Below, in pieces: positions 8,973 through 18,946 of a stretch of 43,172 bases of DNA. Numbering within the stretch: the first letter of the stretch is position 1; every line of letters begins with the position of its first letter. Source of the DNA: Pseudomonas sp. BN417 (GTDB lineage Bacteria; Pseudomonadota; Gammaproteobacteria; Pseudomonadales; Pseudomonadaceae); the NCBI RefSeq assembly GCF_029871205.1, contig NZ_SSOJ01000120.1, positions 1 through 43,172 on the forward strand, written 5' to 3'. The translations under genes and the position numbers were made by a program. The notes below the pieces were generated by a model, which was given only the letters and a program-made list of their open reading frames with translations, did not search any database and was not told the origin of the DNA.

Positions 8973-9002
8973 CCACCAGCCCAAATAGAAGAAGCCTTCG
9001 CC

Positions 9003-10070
9003 ATGCGTCCCGCCCGTGCCCTGATCGATTTCGAAGCCCTTCGCCACAACTACCGTCTCGCCCGCGAAGTCAGCGGCGCCAAGGCCCTGGCCGTGGTCAA
9101 GGCCGATGCCTATGGCCATGGTGCGGTGCGCTGCGCCGAGGCTTTGGAGGCCGAAGCCAACGGCTTTGCCGTGGCCTGCATCGAGGAAGCGCTACAGCTG
9201 CGCGCGGCGGGGATCCGCAAGCCGATCCTGCTGCTGGAAGGCTTCTTCGAGGCTGACGAACTGGAGCTGATCCAGGAACATGATTTCTGGACCGTGGTGC
9301 ACGCCAACTGGCAACTCGAGGCCATCGAACGTGCCAGCCTGCGCAAGCCGCTGACCGTCTGGCTCAAGCTCGACTCCGGCATGCACCGGGTCGGCCTGCA
9401 CCCGGCTGAATACCGCGACGCCTACCAGCGCCTGAAGGCCAGCGGCAAGGTGGAAAAGATCGTGCTGATGAGCCACTTCGCCCGCGCCGACGAGCTGGAC
9501 TGCGCCAGCAGCGCCGAACAAGTGGCAGTGTTCGAACAGGCCCGCGCCGGCCTTGCCGACGAAGTCAGCCTGCGCAATTCGCCGGCCCTGCTCGGCTGGC
9601 CGCAAGTGCCCAGCGACTGGGTACGCCCCGGCATCATGCTCTACGGCGCCACCCCCTTCGAGCAGGCCCACCCCCTGGCGGAGCGCCTGAAACCCGTGAT
9701 GACCCTGGAATCCAGGGTCATCAGCGTGCGCGAACTGCCCGCCGGCCAGCCAGTCGGCTATGGCGCGAAGTTCGTCACCGAACGTCCCACCCGCGTCGGC
9801 GTGGTCGCCATGGGCTATGCCGATGGCTACCCGCGTCACGCCCCCACCGGCACCCCGGTGAGCATCGACGGCCAGCCAAGCCGGTTGATCGGCCGCGTGT
9901 CCATGGACATGCTCACGGTCGATCTCAGCGACCTGCCCCAGGCGGGGCTGGGCAGCCGTGTCGAGCTCTGGGGCAAACAGGTTCTGGCCAGCGAAGTGGC
10001 GGCCCAGGCGGGCACCATTCCCTACCAGATCTTCTGCAACCTGCGCCGGGTGCCGCTCGTCTACGACTGA
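9003..10070 (+). CDS. dadX: Catabolic alanine racemase
   Basis: 355 aa PLP-dependent racemase. The Schiff-base Lys is in [11 protein letters not shown] (about residue 33), the catalytic Tyr is in [14 protein letters not shown], and [12 protein letters not shown] and [12 protein letters not shown] are further Alr signatures. The length fits the DadX/Alr family. Together with dadA it converts L-alanine to D-alanine and then pyruvate. The ATG at 9003 follows a short leader containing AGAAGAAG. An intrinsic terminator between it and the RidA gene implies partial read-through or a separate start signal. Confidence 0.95.
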   Translation: MRPARALIDFEALRHNYRLAREVSGAKALAVVKADAYGHGAVRCAEALEAEANGFAVACIEEALQLRAAGIRKPILLLEGFFEADELELIQEHDFWTVVHANWQLEAIERASLRKPLTVWLKLDSGMHRVGLHPAEYRDAYQRLKASGKVEKIVLMSHFARADELDCASSAEQVAVFEQARAGLADEVSLRNSPALLGWPQVPSDWVRPGIMLYGATPFEQAHPLAERLKPVMTLESRVISVRELPAGQPVGYGAKFVTERPTRVGVVAMGYADGYPRHAPTGTPVSIDGQPSRLIGRVSMDMLTVDLSDLPQAGLGSRVELWGKQVLASEVAAQAGTIPYQIFCNLRRVPLVYD

Positions 10071-10168
10071 TCTCAAGTGATCAGGAAATCGATCGGTTCA
10101 CCGACGTTATCCGCCAAGTACCTGCTTTTACTGAGATTTTACTTGGGACGGGGAAAGTTCGCGCAGTA

Positions 10169-10196
10169 TTGACGACCGAAGTGTTGTAAATACTGA
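10169..10196 (+). promoter_or_regulatory. Candidate sigma-70 promoter of pauR
   Basis: TTGACG (10169-10174) and TACTGA (10191-10196) are separated by 16 bases, about 60 bases upstream of the pauR start. It is a recognisable but unproven -35/-10 pair. Confidence 0.45.
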
Positions 10197-10256
10197 ACGC
10201 TGTTGCCATGATACGGCGACCGTGAATACCCCTGATCCCCAAGGAGGATCCCGCCA

Positions 10257-10805
10257 TTGGACGTCGGTGTTCGACTGCAAGCCATCCGCAAGCTGAAAGG
10301 CCTTTCCCAGCGTGAACTCGCCAAACGGGCGGGCGTCACCAACAGCACGATTTCCATGATCGAGAAAAACAGCGTCAGCCCTTCCATCAGCTCGCTGAAG
10401 AAGGTGCTGGGGGGTATTCCCATGTCGCTGGTGGAGTTCTTCTCGCTCGACCTGGAGCAGGAAAACCAGACCCAGGTGGTCTACCGGGCCTCCGAACTCA
10501 CCGATATCTGCAGCGGCGCCATCACCATGAAGCTGGTGGGCAAGGCCCATCCCAGCCGCGCCCTGGCCTTCCTCGACGAGACCTATCCGCCGGGTACCGA
10601 CACCGGTGACGAGATGTACGCCCATGATGGCGAAGAGGCCGGCATGCTGGTGGAAGGCCGTCTGGAGCTGACCATAGGCAACGAGGTGTACATCCTCGAA
10701 CCGGGCGACAGCTACTACTTCGAAAGCAGCAAGCCACACCGCTTCCGCAATCCCTTCGATGCCCCTGCGCGCCTGATCAGCGCCACCACGCCGGCGAACT
10801 TCTGA
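10257..10805 (+). CDS. pauR: Xre-cupin transcriptional regulator PauR
   Basis: 182 aa. N-terminal helix-turn-helix (about residues 4-60: VRLQAIRKLKGLSQRELAKRAGVTNSTISMIEKN) joined to a C-terminal cupin sensor (about 105-178, with GEEAGMLVEGRLELTIG and LEPGDSYYFESSKPHRFRN). This PuuR-like architecture represses polyamine catabolism genes and is relieved by putrescine or cadaverine in P. aeruginosa. The start is TTG at 10257 behind a strong AAGGAGG (10241-10247); no in-frame ATG exists before the HTH. It is next to dadX and near kauB and pauB, matching PA5301. Its likely targets are the pau genes of this window and elsewhere. Confidence 0.92.
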   Translation: MDVGVRLQAIRKLKGLSQRELAKRAGVTNSTISMIEKNSVSPSISSLKKVLGGIPMSLVEFFSLDLEQENQTQVVYRASELTDICSGAITMKLVGKAHPSRALAFLDETYPPGTDTGDEMYAHDGEEAGMLVEGRLELTIGNEVYILEPGDSYYFESSKPHRFRNPFDAPARLISATTPANF

Positions 10806-10937
10806 ATTCCGCAACCGCCACGCCCATTTCCCTGCGACAAGTTGGGTTGTTTCAGCGTGGCGGACTAACCGTATATACTTGCGCCCGCCCGCGAAACCGT
10901 GGCCGCGGGCGATACTAGCCACGATGAGGGTGTAAGG

Positions 10938-11360
10938 GTGAACCTAATCAAGAAGATGCTGGCGGCCCATGCTGCCGTATTGGCCCTGTGGGCTGTTAGC
11001 GCCCAGGCCGCGACCGACGAGGCCATTGCCGAGCGCATCAAGCCGGTGGGCGAGGTCTGCGTACAGGGTCAGGAATGCAAGGGCGTTGGCGCCGTAACCG
11101 CAGCCGCTGGCGGCGGTGCTCGCACGCCGGACGACATCATCGCCAAGCACTGTGGCGCCTGCCACACCGCTGGCGTGCTGGGCGCGCCGAAGATCGGCGA
11201 CGGCGCAGCGTGGAAAGAGCGCGCCACTAAAGAAGGTGGTGTCGATGGTCTGCTGGCCAAGGCAATCTCCGGCGTCAACAGCATGCCGCCGAAGGGCACC
11301 TGCGCCGACTGCAGCGATGATGAGCTGAAAGGCGCCATCAAGAAGATGTCCGGCCTGTAA
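10938..11360 (+). CDS. cycB: Cytochrome c5-type monoheme protein
   Basis: 140 aa exported cytochrome. The signal peptide is NLIKKMLAAHAAVLALWAVSAQA. The single heme site is CGACH within IIAKHCGACHTAGV, and the C-terminal MPPKGTCADCSDDELKGAI carries the distal Met and the extra disulfide pair typical of c5 cytochromes. It would carry electrons in the periplasm. The start is GTG at 10938; an ATG just upstream at 10923 hits a stop after three codons. A TATACT -10 candidate lies at about 10873. The terminator at 11379 is shared with convergent xpt. Confidence 0.9.
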   Translation: MNLIKKMLAAHAAVLALWAVSAQAATDEAIAERIKPVGEVCVQGQECKGVGAVTAAAGGGARTPDDIIAKHCGACHTAGVLGAPKIGDGAAWKERATKEGGVDGLLAKAISGVNSMPPKGTCADCSDDELKGAIKKMSGL

Positions 11361-11378
11361 CAGTCCCGACACCGACGA

Positions 11379-11406
11379 AAAAGCCGCCCAAGGGCGGCTT
11401 TTTTGT
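11379..11406. terminator. Bidirectional terminator between cycB and xpt
   Basis: The stem GCCGCCC/GGGCGGC has five A before it and six T after it, so it can end cycB on the plus strand and xpt on the minus strand. Confidence 0.9.
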
Positions 11407-11479
11407 GCCTGTTCGCTGCGACCTGTTGTCGCAGCCATCGTCCGGTCCGTCCGCAATCGATGAAGCGACCGCTCCGAAC

Positions 11480-12097
<618 letters not shown>

Positions 12098-14110
12098 TTA
12101 CGACTTCTTCAGCATGGCACGGATGTCGGCCAGGGCCGTGTTGCCGCGCGCGGCCTTCACTTCCACTGGCGCGTCTTCCATGCCTTCCCATTCCAGGTCT
12201 TCCTGGGGCAATTCCTCGAGGAACCGGCTGGGGGAGCAATCGATGATTTCGCCGTACTGCTTGCGCTTGGCGGCGAAGGTCATGGCCAGGTTCTGCCGCG
12301 CGCGGGTGATGCCCACGTAGGCCAGGCGGCGTTCTTCTTCGATGGTGTCGGCTTCGATACTGGAGCGGTGGGGGAGGATCTCCTCCTCCACGCCCATGAT
12401 GAAGACATAGGGGAACTCCAGGCCCTTGGAGGCGTGCAGGGTCATCATCTGCACGCCATCGGCGCCGTCTTCCTCTTCCTGCTGGCGCTCGAGCATGTCG
12501 CGCAGCACCAGCTTGGCGATGGCTTCCTCGATAGTCATGCCGCCTTCCTCGTCCCGCTCGAGGGTGTTCTTCAACGCCTCGACGAGGAACCAGACGTTAC
12601 CCATGCGGAAATCGGCGACCTTGTCGCTGGAAGCGTTCTGGCGTATCCAGTTCTCGTAGTCGATGTCCATCACCATGCTGCGCAGCGCGGCGATGGGGTC
12701 GTTCTGCGCGCACTGCTGGCGCACCCCGTCCATGAAGCGCTTGAAGCGCTGCAGGCGCTCGGTGAAGCGGCCGTCCAGGTGCTCGGCCAGGCCCATCTCG
12801 TCGCTGGCCGCGTACATCGAGATGCCGCGCTCGGTGGCGTAGTTGCCGAGCTTCTCCAGGGTGGTGGAGCCGATTTCCCGGCGCGGCACGTTGATCACCC
12901 GGAGGAAGGCGTTGTCGTCGTCCGGGTTCACCAGCAGGCGGAAGTAGGACATCAGGTCCTTCACTTCCTGGCGGCCAAAGAAGCTGGTGCCGCCGGACAG
13001 GCGATAGGGCACCTGGTGGTGCTGGAGCTTGAGCTCCATCAGCTTGGCCTGGTGGTTGCCCCGGTAAAGGATGGCGAACTCACTGTAAGGGCGCTGGGTG
13101 CGCAGGTGCAGGGTGAGGATTTCCATGGCGATGCGCTCGGCCTCGGCGTCCTCGTTGCGGCAGCGGATCACCCGGATCGGGTCGCCCACGCCCATCTCGC
13201 TCCACAGCTGCTTCTCGAACACGTGGGGGTTGTTGGCGATGAGGATGTTGGCGCATTTGAGGATGCGGCTGGTGGAGCGGTAGTTCTGCTCCAGCATCAC
13301 CACCTTAAGCGACGGGAAATCTTCCTTCAGCTGCATCAGGTTTTCCGGGCGCGCACCGCGCCAGGCGTAGATCGACTGGTCGTCGTCACCCACCACGGTG
13401 AACTGCGCGCGGTGCTGCACCAGCAGCTTCACCAGCAGGTACTGGCTGGCGTTGGTGTCCTGGTATTCGTCCACCAGCATGTAGCGCACGCGCTGCTGCC
13501 ACTTTTCCAGGATGTCGGGGTTGTCCTGGAACAGCTTCACCGGCATCAGGATCAGGTCGTCGAAGTCCACCGCGTTGTACGCCTTGAGCGTGCGCTGGTA
13601 GTGCAGGTAGACGACGGCGGCGGTCTGCTCCTTCGGGTTGCGCGCCTTGGCCAGCGCCTCCTCCGGCATGATCAGGTCGTTCTTCCAGTTGCCGATGTAG
13701 CCCTTGATCTCGTCGACACCATCATCCCCGGCATATTCCTTCTGCATGATGTCGGTCAGCAGCGCCTTGATGTCCGACTCGTCGAAGATCGAGAACCCCG
13801 GCTTGTAGCCCAGGCGCGAGTGCTCCTTGCGGATGATGTTCAGGCCGAGGTTGTGGAAGGTCGAGACCGTCAGGCCCTTGCCCTCGCTGCCGCGCAGGAG
13901 GGAGCTGACGCGCTCCTTCATCTCGCGCGCCGCCTTGTTGGTGAAGGTCACCGCGACGATGTGCTGCGCGCGGATGCCGCACTGCTGCACCAGGTAGGCG
14001 ATCTTGCGGGTGATCACGCTGGTCTTGCCGGAGCCGGCGCCGGCGAGCACCAGGAGCGGACCACCGACGAAGTTCACGGCTTCCTGCTGCCGGGGGTTGA
14101 GTCGGGACAT
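12098..14110 (-). CDS. rep: ATP-dependent DNA helicase Rep
   Basis: 670 aa superfamily 1A 3'-5' helicase. Walker A is AGAGSGKTSVITRKIA (near residue 25), Walker B LVDEYQDTN, motif III VVGDDDQSIYAWRGA, motif IV VMLEQNYRSTSRIL, motif V MTLHASKGLEFPYVF and motif VI RRLAYVGITRARQ. Length and C-terminus (no Tudor-like UvrD tail) fit Rep rather than UvrD. It removes proteins ahead of the replication fork. The start MSRLNPRQQEAV is canonical. No anomalies. Confidence 0.96.
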   Translation of the reverse strand: MSRLNPRQQEAVNFVGGPLLVLAGAGSGKTSVITRKIAYLVQQCGIRAQHIVAVTFTNKAAREMKERVSSLLRGSEGKGLTVSTFHNLGLNIIRKEHSRLGYKPGFSIFDESDIKALLTDIMQKEYAGDDGVDEIKGYIGNWKNDLIMPEEALAKARNPKEQTAAVVYLHYQRTLKAYNAVDFDDLILMPVKLFQDNPDILEKWQQRVRYMLVDEYQDTNASQYLLVKLLVQHRAQFTVVGDDDQSIYAWRGARPENLMQLKEDFPSLKVVMLEQNYRSTSRILKCANILIANNPHVFEKQLWSEMGVGDPIRVIRCRNEDAEAERIAMEILTLHLRTQRPYSEFAILYRGNHQAKLMELKLQHHQVPYRLSGGTSFFGRQEVKDLMSYFRLLVNPDDDNAFLRVINVPRREIGSTTLEKLGNYATERGISMYAASDEMGLAEHLDGRFTERLQRFKRFMDGVRQQCAQNDPIAALRSMVMDIDYENWIRQNASSDKVADFRMGNVWFLVEALKNTLERDEEGGMTIEEAIAKLVLRDMLERQQEEEDGADGVQMMTLHASKGLEFPYVFIMGVEEEILPHRSSIEADTIEEERRLAYVGITRARQNLAMTFAAKRKQYGEIIDCSPSRFLEELPQEDLEWEGMEDAPVEVKAARGNTALADIRAMLKKS

Positions 14111-14366
14111 GCTGGGGCTGGATCAAGGCGAATGGCCGCGCATTCTAGCAGGCCGGCCGGGGTGTACCGAAGTACCTCTGGGCAACTGTGACGCATCGCC
14201 CCTTGCCGGTGGGTAGTGCTTGGAAAATTCCGTGCAAGCAGTACGATGGTCCCGCCTGTGCCGGCGTTCCGGGAAGGCTGCGCAGGGACGCGTGGAAAGA
14301 ATGACGCCAGAAATGGCGCAACCCGGCGCGAAAGCGCCGTAGTCTCTGTGACCCTGGGGAGGTCAT

Positions 14367-16040
14367 TTGTCCGCGCTCGTTGAGCCCATGCGCATGCTCC
14401 TGCTGGCGGATACGCCGGCCTGGGCGGAACCCCTACGCGAGCTGCTGGCCGCGATGGGCAGCGCGTCCCCGTTGATCACCGCGGGCTCCTGGGATGCCGC
14501 CAGCAGCGTGGCGGACGAACTCGACTGCTCCCTGGTGTTCTGCACCCCGCGCCTGCTTCCGGCCGCCGGGCGTTGCCCGCTGCCGATCATCCTGCTGCTG
14601 GAGGAGGAGCCCTTTGATGCACCCCAGGGGGTAAGCGACTGGCTGGTGCGTGAACACCTCAACACCGACACCCTGCGTCGCACCCTCCGCCATGTGCGCG
14701 AGCGGCGCAACCTGCAGCACGCCCTGGAACGCCTGGCCGAACAGGACCCGCTCACCGGCATCGCCAACCGCCAGGGATTCCAGACCCTGCTGGCGGCGCG
14801 TCTTGTGGAATACGAAGGGTGTGGCCTGGCCCTCGGCCACCTGGACCTGGACAACTTCCGCCACGCCAACGACTCCCTCGGCTATCAGGCCGGCGACCGC
14901 CTGATCCTGCAGGTGGTGGCGCGGCTCAAAGGGCAGCTGCGCGCCGGCGACCAGCTGGCGCGCCTGGGGGGCGATGAGTTCGCCCTGCTGCTGGACGTCC
15001 GTCGTGACCCGACCCGCGCCGAACAGGTCGCCGAACGCATCGCCGAAGCCCTGGCCGAGCCCTACCAGGTGGACGGCGAAAGCCTGCTGCTGGGCTGTAG
15101 CCTCGGCATCGCCCACTCCCGCGCCAGCCAAGGCGCCGATCCGCTGATGTGGCACGCCCATATCGCCATGCAGCAAGCCAAGGCCAGCCAGGGCTGCACC
15201 TTCCATGTGTTCGATGAGCGCATCAACCGCAGCGCACGCAGCCAAGCTGACCTGGAGAGCGAGTTGCGCCGCGCCCTGCGCCGCGACGAGCTGGAGCTTC
15301 ACTACCAGCCGCGACTCTGTCTGAAGACGGGCAACATCCTCGGCCTGGAGGCCCTGGTGCGCTGGCGCCACGCCGAGCGCGGGCTGCTCACCCCCAATGA
15401 ATTCGTGCCGCTCGCCGAGGAAAGCGGGCTGATCGTGCCGCTCGGCTACTGGGTAATCTCCCGCGCCCTGCGAGACATGCAATGGCTGCGCGGGCGCGGC
15501 CTGCCGCCGCTGCACATGGCAGTGAACCTGTCGTTCCGGCAGTTCCAGGACAGCCAGCTGCTGACCACTCTGAGCCGGCTGATCCACGAGCGCGGCGTGG
15601 ATGCCCGCTGGCTGGAGTTCGAACTCACCGAAACCGCGATCATGCGCCGCAGCGAACAAGTCCGGCAGACCATGGACGCACTGGGCCAGCTGGGTGTGCG
15701 CTTCTCCCTGGATGACTTCGGTACCGGCTTCTCCTCCTTCGTCCACCTCAACAGCCTGCCCATCGCCTTGCTGAAGATCGACAGGAGCTTCGTCGGCGGC
15801 ATGGACGACCGGCCGGAAAACCGCCAGTTGGTGAAGGCCATGATCAACCTGGCGCAGAACCTCAAGCTGGAGGTGGTGGCCGAGGGTGTGGAAAACTCCG
15901 AGCAGCTGGCGCTGCTGCGCCAGTTCGGCTGCGACCAGGCCCAGGGCTACTGGATCAGCCGCCCCCTGCCGCTGGCCGAGCTGGCGCGCTTCCTGGTATT
16001 CAGCCCGCGCCGGCCGCACCTGGCCACCCAGGAGTCCTGA
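14367..16040 (+). CDS. GGDEF-EAL c-di-GMP enzyme with degenerate N-terminal receiver-like domain
   Basis: 557 aa cytoplasmic protein, no membrane segments. Residues 1-115 form an alpha/beta region resembling a receiver domain without an obvious phospho-Asp. GGDEF domain ~125-285 with an intact RLGGDEFALLL. EAL domain ~300-545 with LEALVRW, VNLSFRQF, ELTETAI, DDFGTGFSSF, KIDRSFV and VVAEGVEN, so all metal and catalytic residues for phosphodiesterase activity look present. It corresponds by position to PA5295 (ProE, reported as a phosphodiesterase). The start is TTG at 14367 close behind GGGGAGG; an ATG at 14388 is the alternative. It lies near a fimbrial cluster, but such genes are widespread, so a link is only a possibility. 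Confidence 0.9.
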   Translation: MSALVEPMRMLLLADTPAWAEPLRELLAAMGSASPLITAGSWDAASSVADELDCSLVFCTPRLLPAAGRCPLPIILLLEEEPFDAPQGVSDWLVREHLNTDTLRRTLRHVRERRNLQHALERLAEQDPLTGIANRQGFQTLLAARLVEYEGCGLALGHLDLDNFRHANDSLGYQAGDRLILQVVARLKGQLRAGDQLARLGGDEFALLLDVRRDPTRAEQVAERIAEALAEPYQVDGESLLLGCSLGIAHSRASQGADPLMWHAHIAMQQAKASQGCTFHVFDERINRSARSQADLESELRRALRRDELELHYQPRLCLKTGNILGLEALVRWRHAERGLLTPNEFVPLAEESGLIVPLGYWVISRALRDMQWLRGRGLPPLHMAVNLSFRQFQDSQLLTTLSRLIHERGVDARWLEFELTETAIMRRSEQVRQTMDALGQLGVRFSLDDFGTGFSSFVHLNSLPIALLKIDRSFVGGMDDRPENRQLVKAMINLAQNLKLEVVAEGVENSEQLALLRQFGCDQAQGYWISRPLPLAELARFLVFSPRRPHLATQES

Positions 16041-16074
16041 CGGCACTGGAGCTCTGCCCAACCTTCGAGGCTCC

Positions 16075-16208
16075 CCGTAGGGTGCGCTGTGCGCACCGAT
16101 GACTTTCGCGCGGGGGAATCGGCCGTGCCCGGTGCGCGCGGCGCACCCTACCGTGGAGGCCGTGCGGGGTCACCGGTGCGCGCCAACTCCCGATTGAATT
16201 CATTTCCG
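16075..16208. repeat. Direct repeat, copy 1: duplicated MATE 3' end plus palindrome
   Basis: About 130 bp nearly identical to 16301-16442. It consists of GTAGGGTGCGCTGTGCGCACC ... GGTGCGCGCGGCGCACCCTAC (a long palindrome), then GTGCGGGGT, GGTGCGCGCCAA and GAATTCATTTCCG. The last part copies the final codons of the MATE gene, lacking about 8 bases and with the stop codon changed. Copy 1 is outside any gene. Confidence 0.9.
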
Positions 16209-16292
16209 TAGGATGGGTGGAGCTTGCGATACCCATCAGCCTTGTCCGCAGGGTATCGCTCCGCTCGCGGAACGCCGCCCGACCCATCCTGC
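16208..16292. repeat. GTAGGATGGG intergenic palindromic element
   Basis: This runs from GTAGGATGGGTGG through CTTGCGATACCCATCAG and GGTATCGCTCCGCTCGCGG to GACCCATCCTGC. An inverted copy is at 18947-19021. Its ends are complementary (GTAGGATGGGT / ACCCATCCTGC), so it can fold as a long hairpin. It separates the two direct repeats around it. Confidence 0.85.
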
Positions 16293-16300
16293 GAACTGGA

Positions 16301-16442
16301 CCGTAGGGTGCGCTGTGCGCACCGATGACTTTCGCGCGGGGGAATCGGCCGTGCCCGGTGCGCGCGGCGCACCCTACCGTGGAGACCGTGCGGGGTTACT
16401 GGTGCGCGCCAATTCCCGACACTTCCACTGAATTCATTTCCG
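16301..16442. repeat. Direct repeat, copy 2: overlaps the MATE stop
   Basis: This is the second copy of the unit at 16075-16208, displaced by 226 bases. It contains the same palindrome, and its right part (16396-16442) is the actual end of the MATE coding sequence. Confidence 0.9.
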
Positions 16443-17793
16443 ACCGCAGCAACCGCGCCGTCTTCCATTCGAAGCCCAGGGTCAGCCCCAGCGCCGCGCA
16501 GGCCAGGCCCAGGGCCAGGCCCCACCACACGCCCTCGGCGCCCCAGCCCAGGGGGAAGGCCAGCAGCCAGGCCGCCGGCGCGCCCACCAGCCAGTAGCAG
16601 CCGAGGCCGACCAGGAAGGTGGTCTTGGCGTCCTTGAGGCCGCGGATGGCGCCCATGGCGATGGTCTGGGTGCCGTCGAACAGCTCGAACCAGGCGGCCA
16701 CCGCCAGCAGGCTCACGGCTAGCCGCACCACCTCCTGGTACTCGGCCGCGTGGCGATCGAGGAATAGCCCCACCACCCACTCCGGCGCTACCCAGAACAG
16801 CGCCGCGAAGGCCAACATGCAGCCGGCGCCGAAGCCGATGCCCAGGCGCCCCGCGCGGCGCGCTTCCTCCAGCCGGCCGGCGCCATAGTGCTGGCCGATG
16901 CGGAAGGTCACGGCATAGGAAATCCCCACCGGCACCATGAAGGCCACATACACCGACATGATCGCGATCTGGTGCGCGGCCAGCGACAGGCTGCCCAGCG
17001 CCCCCATGCACAAGGCGGCGAAAGCGAACAGGCCCGATTCCACCGCGTAAGTGCCGCCGATGGGCAGGCCCAGGCGCAGCAACTCCTTGAGGTCGTCCAG
17101 GCGCGGTTCGAACAGTCCCTGGCGCAACGAGTAGGCGGCATAGGCCGGATGGCGGGTGACGTGCCAGGCCAGCAGCAGGGCCATGACGTTCATCACCAGC
17201 GCGGTGACCAGGCCGATGCCGGCCAGGCCCAGTTGCGGCAAGCCGAACCAACCGTGGATCAGTACATAGTTGAGGGCGAAGTTGGCCAGCGCGCCGCCGA
17301 TGCTGATCGCCATCACCGGGCCGGGCCTGCCGATGGCGCTGGTGAAGCCGCGCAGGGCCATGAAGCTCATGTAGCCGGGCAGGGCGAACACCAGGGTGGA
17401 GAGGAAGCGCATGCCGCCTTCGATGTTCTGCGGCTCTTGGCCAAAGCGCAGCAGCAGCGGTTCGAGGTTCCACAGCAAGAGGCCGGCGGCCAGCGCCAGT
17501 CCCCAGCCGAGCCACAGCCCGGCCTGGGTCAGGCGCGCCGCACTCATTGTGTCATTCGCGCCATGGCGGATCGCGACCAGGTTGCCCACGGCGGCGATCA
17601 CGCCGACGCAGAAGATCGACACGAAGGAATAGCTGGCCGCGCCCAGGCCGCCGGCGGCGAGTTCCGCCGGACCGAGCAGGCCCATCATCACGGTATCGGT
17701 GAAGACCATCAGCACGTGCGCCAGCTGGGCGGCGATCAGCGGGCCGGCCAGGCGCAGGATGGCCAGCAGTTCATTGCGTATGCTCTGGGGCAT
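16396..17793 (-). CDS. MATE-family multidrug efflux pump (NorM-like)
   Basis: 465 aa with about 12 hydrophobic segments in two halves. The first half shows LAGPLIAAQLAHVLMVFTDTVMMG (helix 1 MATE signature), and the second half LGLPIGGTYAVESGLFAFAALCMG with AAHQIAIMSVYVAFMVPVGISYAVTFRIGQ. It should export cationic drugs or metabolites coupled to Na+ or H+. It sits at the PA5294-equivalent place, divergent from a LysR gene. The last residues (SEMNSVEVSGIGAHQ) lie in a duplicated segment, see the repeats at 16075 and 16301, so the extreme C-terminus may differ between relatives. Substrate not predictable. Confidence 0.92.
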   Translation of the reverse strand: MPQSIRNELLAILRLAGPLIAAQLAHVLMVFTDTVMMGLLGPAELAAGGLGAASYSFVSIFCVGVIAAVGNLVAIRHGANDTMSAARLTQAGLWLGWGLALAAGLLLWNLEPLLLRFGQEPQNIEGGMRFLSTLVFALPGYMSFMALRGFTSAIGRPGPVMAISIGGALANFALNYVLIHGWFGLPQLGLAGIGLVTALVMNVMALLLAWHVTRHPAYAAYSLRQGLFEPRLDDLKELLRLGLPIGGTYAVESGLFAFAALCMGALGSLSLAAHQIAIMSVYVAFMVPVGISYAVTFRIGQHYGAGRLEEARRAGRLGIGFGAGCMLAFAALFWVAPEWVVGLFLDRHAAEYQEVVRLAVSLLAVAAWFELFDGTQTIAMGAIRGLKDAKTTFLVGLGCYWLVGAPAAWLLAFPLGWGAEGVWWGLALGLACAALGLTLGFEWKTARLLRSEMNSVEVSGIGAHQ

Positions 17794-17817
17794 GAGTAAG
17801 GCTCACTGTCTCGGAGG

Positions 17818-17840
17818 GCCGGCCGATTCCCTCGGCCGGC
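17818..17840. promoter_or_regulatory. Perfect 9-bp inverted repeat between MATE and LysR genes
   Basis: GCCGGCCGA and TCGGCCGGC are separated by 5 bases, in the 124 bp gap between the divergent MATE and LysR genes. It could be an operator or an RNA hairpin in the MATE leader. The function is not known. Confidence 0.5.
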
Positions 17841-17929
17841 TTGGAATTCGCCAATTCTCCGAGCCTTGAACATCAGGCACAAAAGGAAAAAAATGATGCC
17901 ACTCATGACTTTGACTCATGGATGGCCTC

Positions 17930-18847
17930 ATGTCCCGCCGCTTGCCCCCGCTTTACGCCTTGCGTGCCTTCGAGGCCGCAGCCCGCCATGCCTCCTTCAC
18001 CCGCGCCGCGGAAGAGCTGGCCATCACCCAGAGTGCGGTGAGCCGGCATATCCGCACCCTGGAGGAACATTTCTCCTGCCGCCTGTTCGAGCGCCAGGGA
18101 CGCAGCCTGCAACTCACCGAACCGGCGCGGATGCTCTTGCCTGGCCTGCGCGAGGGCTTCGACTCCCTGGAACGGGCCTGCATCACCCTGCGGATCGACG
18201 ACGCCACCTTGCGCCTGAAGGCGCCTTCCACCCTGACCATGCGCTGGCTGCTGTCGCGCCTGTCGCGCTTCCGGCACCTGAACGAGGACATCGAGGTGCA
18301 GCTCACCAGCGCCTGGATGGATGTGGACAAGGTCGACTTCCAGCACGAGCCCTTCGACTGCGCGGTGCTGCTCAGCGACGGCCATTTCAACCAGGACTGG
18401 GAAGTGACCCTGCTGTTCAGCGAATGGCTGATCCCGGTCTGCGAGCCATCCCAGGCGGCCGAGCCCTGGAGCCTGGAGCGCCTGCAGCAAACCGAATTGC
18501 TGCACCCCACGCCCGACCGCCGCGACTGGCGGCGCTGGCTGCAGCGCATGGAGCTGGGCGAAGAGATTTCGCTGAAGGGCGGCCAGGTATTCGACACCCT
18601 GGAACTGGGCATAGTCGCCGCAGCCCGGGGCTATGGCGTGTCCATCGGCGACCTGGTGATGGTGGCCGAAGATGTTGCCCAAGGCCGCATCGGCCTGCCC
18701 TGGCCGACGGCGGTGGCGAGCGGCGACAGCTACTACCTGGCCTGGCCCCGCGCCCGCAGCGGCCAGGACCGCCTGCGCCGGTTGCGCGACTTCCTCCAGG
18801 CCGAAGTGGCGGCCATGGTCCTGCCGAAGGTGGAGTTGCTGGGCTAG
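17930..18847 (+). CDS. LysR-family transcriptional regulator (GcvA-like)
   Basis: 305 aa from ATG 17930 (309 aa if ATG 17918 is used; neither has a strong SD). The N-terminal HTH is LPPLYALRAFEAAARHASFTRAAEELAITQSAVSRHIRTLEEHF. The C-terminal substrate-binding domain is complete. The LPPLxALRAFEAAARHxSFTxAAxEL start is characteristic of the GcvA/TrpI-like branch. It is divergent from the MATE pump, which is the best guess for a target. The conserved neighbourhood ends here; the accessory fimbrial region follows. Confidence 0.88.
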   Translation: MSRRLPPLYALRAFEAAARHASFTRAAEELAITQSAVSRHIRTLEEHFSCRLFERQGRSLQLTEPARMLLPGLREGFDSLERACITLRIDDATLRLKAPSTLTMRWLLSRLSRFRHLNEDIEVQLTSAWMDVDKVDFQHEPFDCAVLLSDGHFNQDWEVTLLFSEWLIPVCEPSQAAEPWSLERLQQTELLHPTPDRRDWRRWLQRMELGEEISLKGGQVFDTLELGIVAAARGYGVSIGDLVMVAEDVAQGRIGLPWPTAVASGDSYYLAWPRARSGQDRLRRLRDFLQAEVAAMVLPKVELLG

Positions 18848-18865
18848 GTGGAATCGCCAAATCGC

Positions 18866-18920
18866 AGCCCGGATGAAATCCGGGAGCGGCGGTTGGATTT
18901 CCCCGGATTTCATCCGGGCT
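18866..18920. repeat. Perfect 19-bp inverted repeat
   Basis: AGCCCGGATGAAATCCGGG and CCCGGATTTCATCCGGGCT flank a 17-base spacer. It starts 19 bases after the LysR stop and may serve as its terminator. This 'CCCGGATTTCATCCGGGCTAC' sequence is typical of dispersed intergenic elements in Pseudomonas. Confidence 0.85.
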
Positions 18921-18946
18921 ACCGACTACAGGTGGCCTCGCCCCAC

